Positions 20,825-21,164 of a DNA stretch of 21,164 bases are shown piece by piece (positions within the stretch are counted from its first letter, which is position 1; each line of letters starts with the position of its first letter). Origin of the DNA: Halobacteriales archaeon QH_10_70_21 (GTDB taxonomy: Archaea > Halobacteriota > Halobacteria > Halobacteriales > Haloarculaceae); assembly GCA_003021325.1 (NCBI GenBank), contig PXQM01000068.1, forward strand, positions 1-21,164, in the 5' to 3' direction. The notes beneath the pieces were generated by a model. It did no database searches. It was not told the DNA's origin and saw only the letters and a list, made by a program, of their open reading frames with translations. Both the position numbers and the translations under genes were made by a program.

Positions 20825-21164
20825 ATGCAACGAGACAGACTTCCGATTCTGGTCGTCGTCGCGGCCCTGCTGGCCGCGATGCTGGCCGGTGCCGCCCTGG
20901 TGGCCCCCACCGATGCCCGGAGCGCCGACGCGAGCGCCGACCGGAGCATCAGCGTCGACGCGACCGGGTCGGCCGACGCCGCGCCGGACCGGGCGGTCGT
21001 CCGCGTCGCCGTGACGGCCAACGGCGACGACCCGGCCGCCGTCCGCGACGACCTCGCGGCGAACGCCGACGCCCTCCGCGAGTCACTCGCGGCGGCCGGC
21101 GTCGACGAGAGCCAGTACGAAACCGCCGAGTACCGCATCGACGCGCGCCGCGACGAGCGCGGCG
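20825..21164 (+). CDS. SIMPL (DUF541) domain protein, 3' end outside window
   Basis: The first 113 codons of an exported SIMPL/DUF541 protein. The N-terminus has a short basic start (MQRDRLP) and a hydrophobic stretch (about 8-27, ILVVVAALLAAMLAGAALV), which is a signal peptide or anchor without twin arginine. The mature part begins with the typical SIMPL pattern: SISVDATGSADAAPDRAVVRVAVTANGDDP, a helix with AANADALRESLAAAGVDE and SQYETAEYRIDARRDERG. The family sits outside the membrane and has no settled function in archaea. The TATA element at 20791-20796 predicts a leader of only a few bases. The rest of the protein lies beyond the window. Confidence 0.88.
   Translation, partial: MQRDRLPILVVVAALLAAMLAGAALVAPTDARSADASADRSISVDATGSADAAPDRAVVRVAVTANGDDPAAVRDDLAANADALRESLAAAGVDESQYETAEYRIDARRDERG

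Overview
The window is chromosomal DNA from a haloarchaeon (class Halobacteria). The evidence is very G+C-rich DNA, acidic proteins rich in Asp, Glu, Ala and Val, mostly leaderless genes with a TATA-like element 26-28 bases before the start codon, and typical haloarchaeal genes: MoxR/DUF58/transglutaminase triad, CspA, SUI1, CofE, Mer-type F420 enzyme, archaeal EngB, and a DUF5810/DUF5809 pair. I cannot name the genus. I see no phage, insertion sequence, CRISPR array, tRNA or rRNA, so this is mainly a housekeeping region.

Layout. Bases 1-1803 hold an aconitase lacking its N-terminus, followed directly by a 77-base nested hairpin and a gene-poor stretch to 2238. From 2239 to 5020 seven plus-strand genes follow: RimI-like acetyltransferase, a C2H2-finger protein, a DUF5809-like protein, a small membrane-anchored protein, an ADP-ribose-type Nudix hydrolase and a rhodanese (the middle four closely packed or overlapping). 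From 5084 to 12892 nearly everything is on the minus strand: SUI1, the overlapping transglutaminase, DUF58 and MoxR operon, CspA, a zinc-ribbon protein, Mer, CofE and a frameshifted phosphoesterase. One small membrane protein in this block runs the other way. From 12945 to 17872 the genes are on the plus strand: Nudix/eIF2B-like fusion, endonuclease/exonuclease/phosphatase protein, shortened redoxin, TMEM165/GDT1 transporter and an orphan dihydrolipoyl dehydrogenase-like enzyme. PEBP and EngB are on the minus strand, and a DUF389 membrane protein and a partial SIMPL protein close the window on the plus strand.

Working links. The MoxR, DUF58 and transglutaminase genes are joined by two GTGA stop/start overlaps and are very likely co-translated. 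CofE (F420 polyglutamylation) lies just upstream of Mer (an F420-dependent reductase). Two divergent gene pairs appear to share one TATA element each.

Oddities. The best ones are an exact 99-bp direct repeat that puts an out-of-frame copy of transglutaminase coding sequence into the 3' part of the DUF58 gene; an 18-bp perfect palindrome at the likely promoter of the GDT1 gene, followed by a 29-codon leader ORF; a one-base frameshift in the phosphoesterase; and a redoxin that seems to lack the middle of its thioredoxin fold. The repeat, the frameshift and the shortened redoxin could be real mutations or assembly errors; reads would decide. I found no convincing new multi-gene system.
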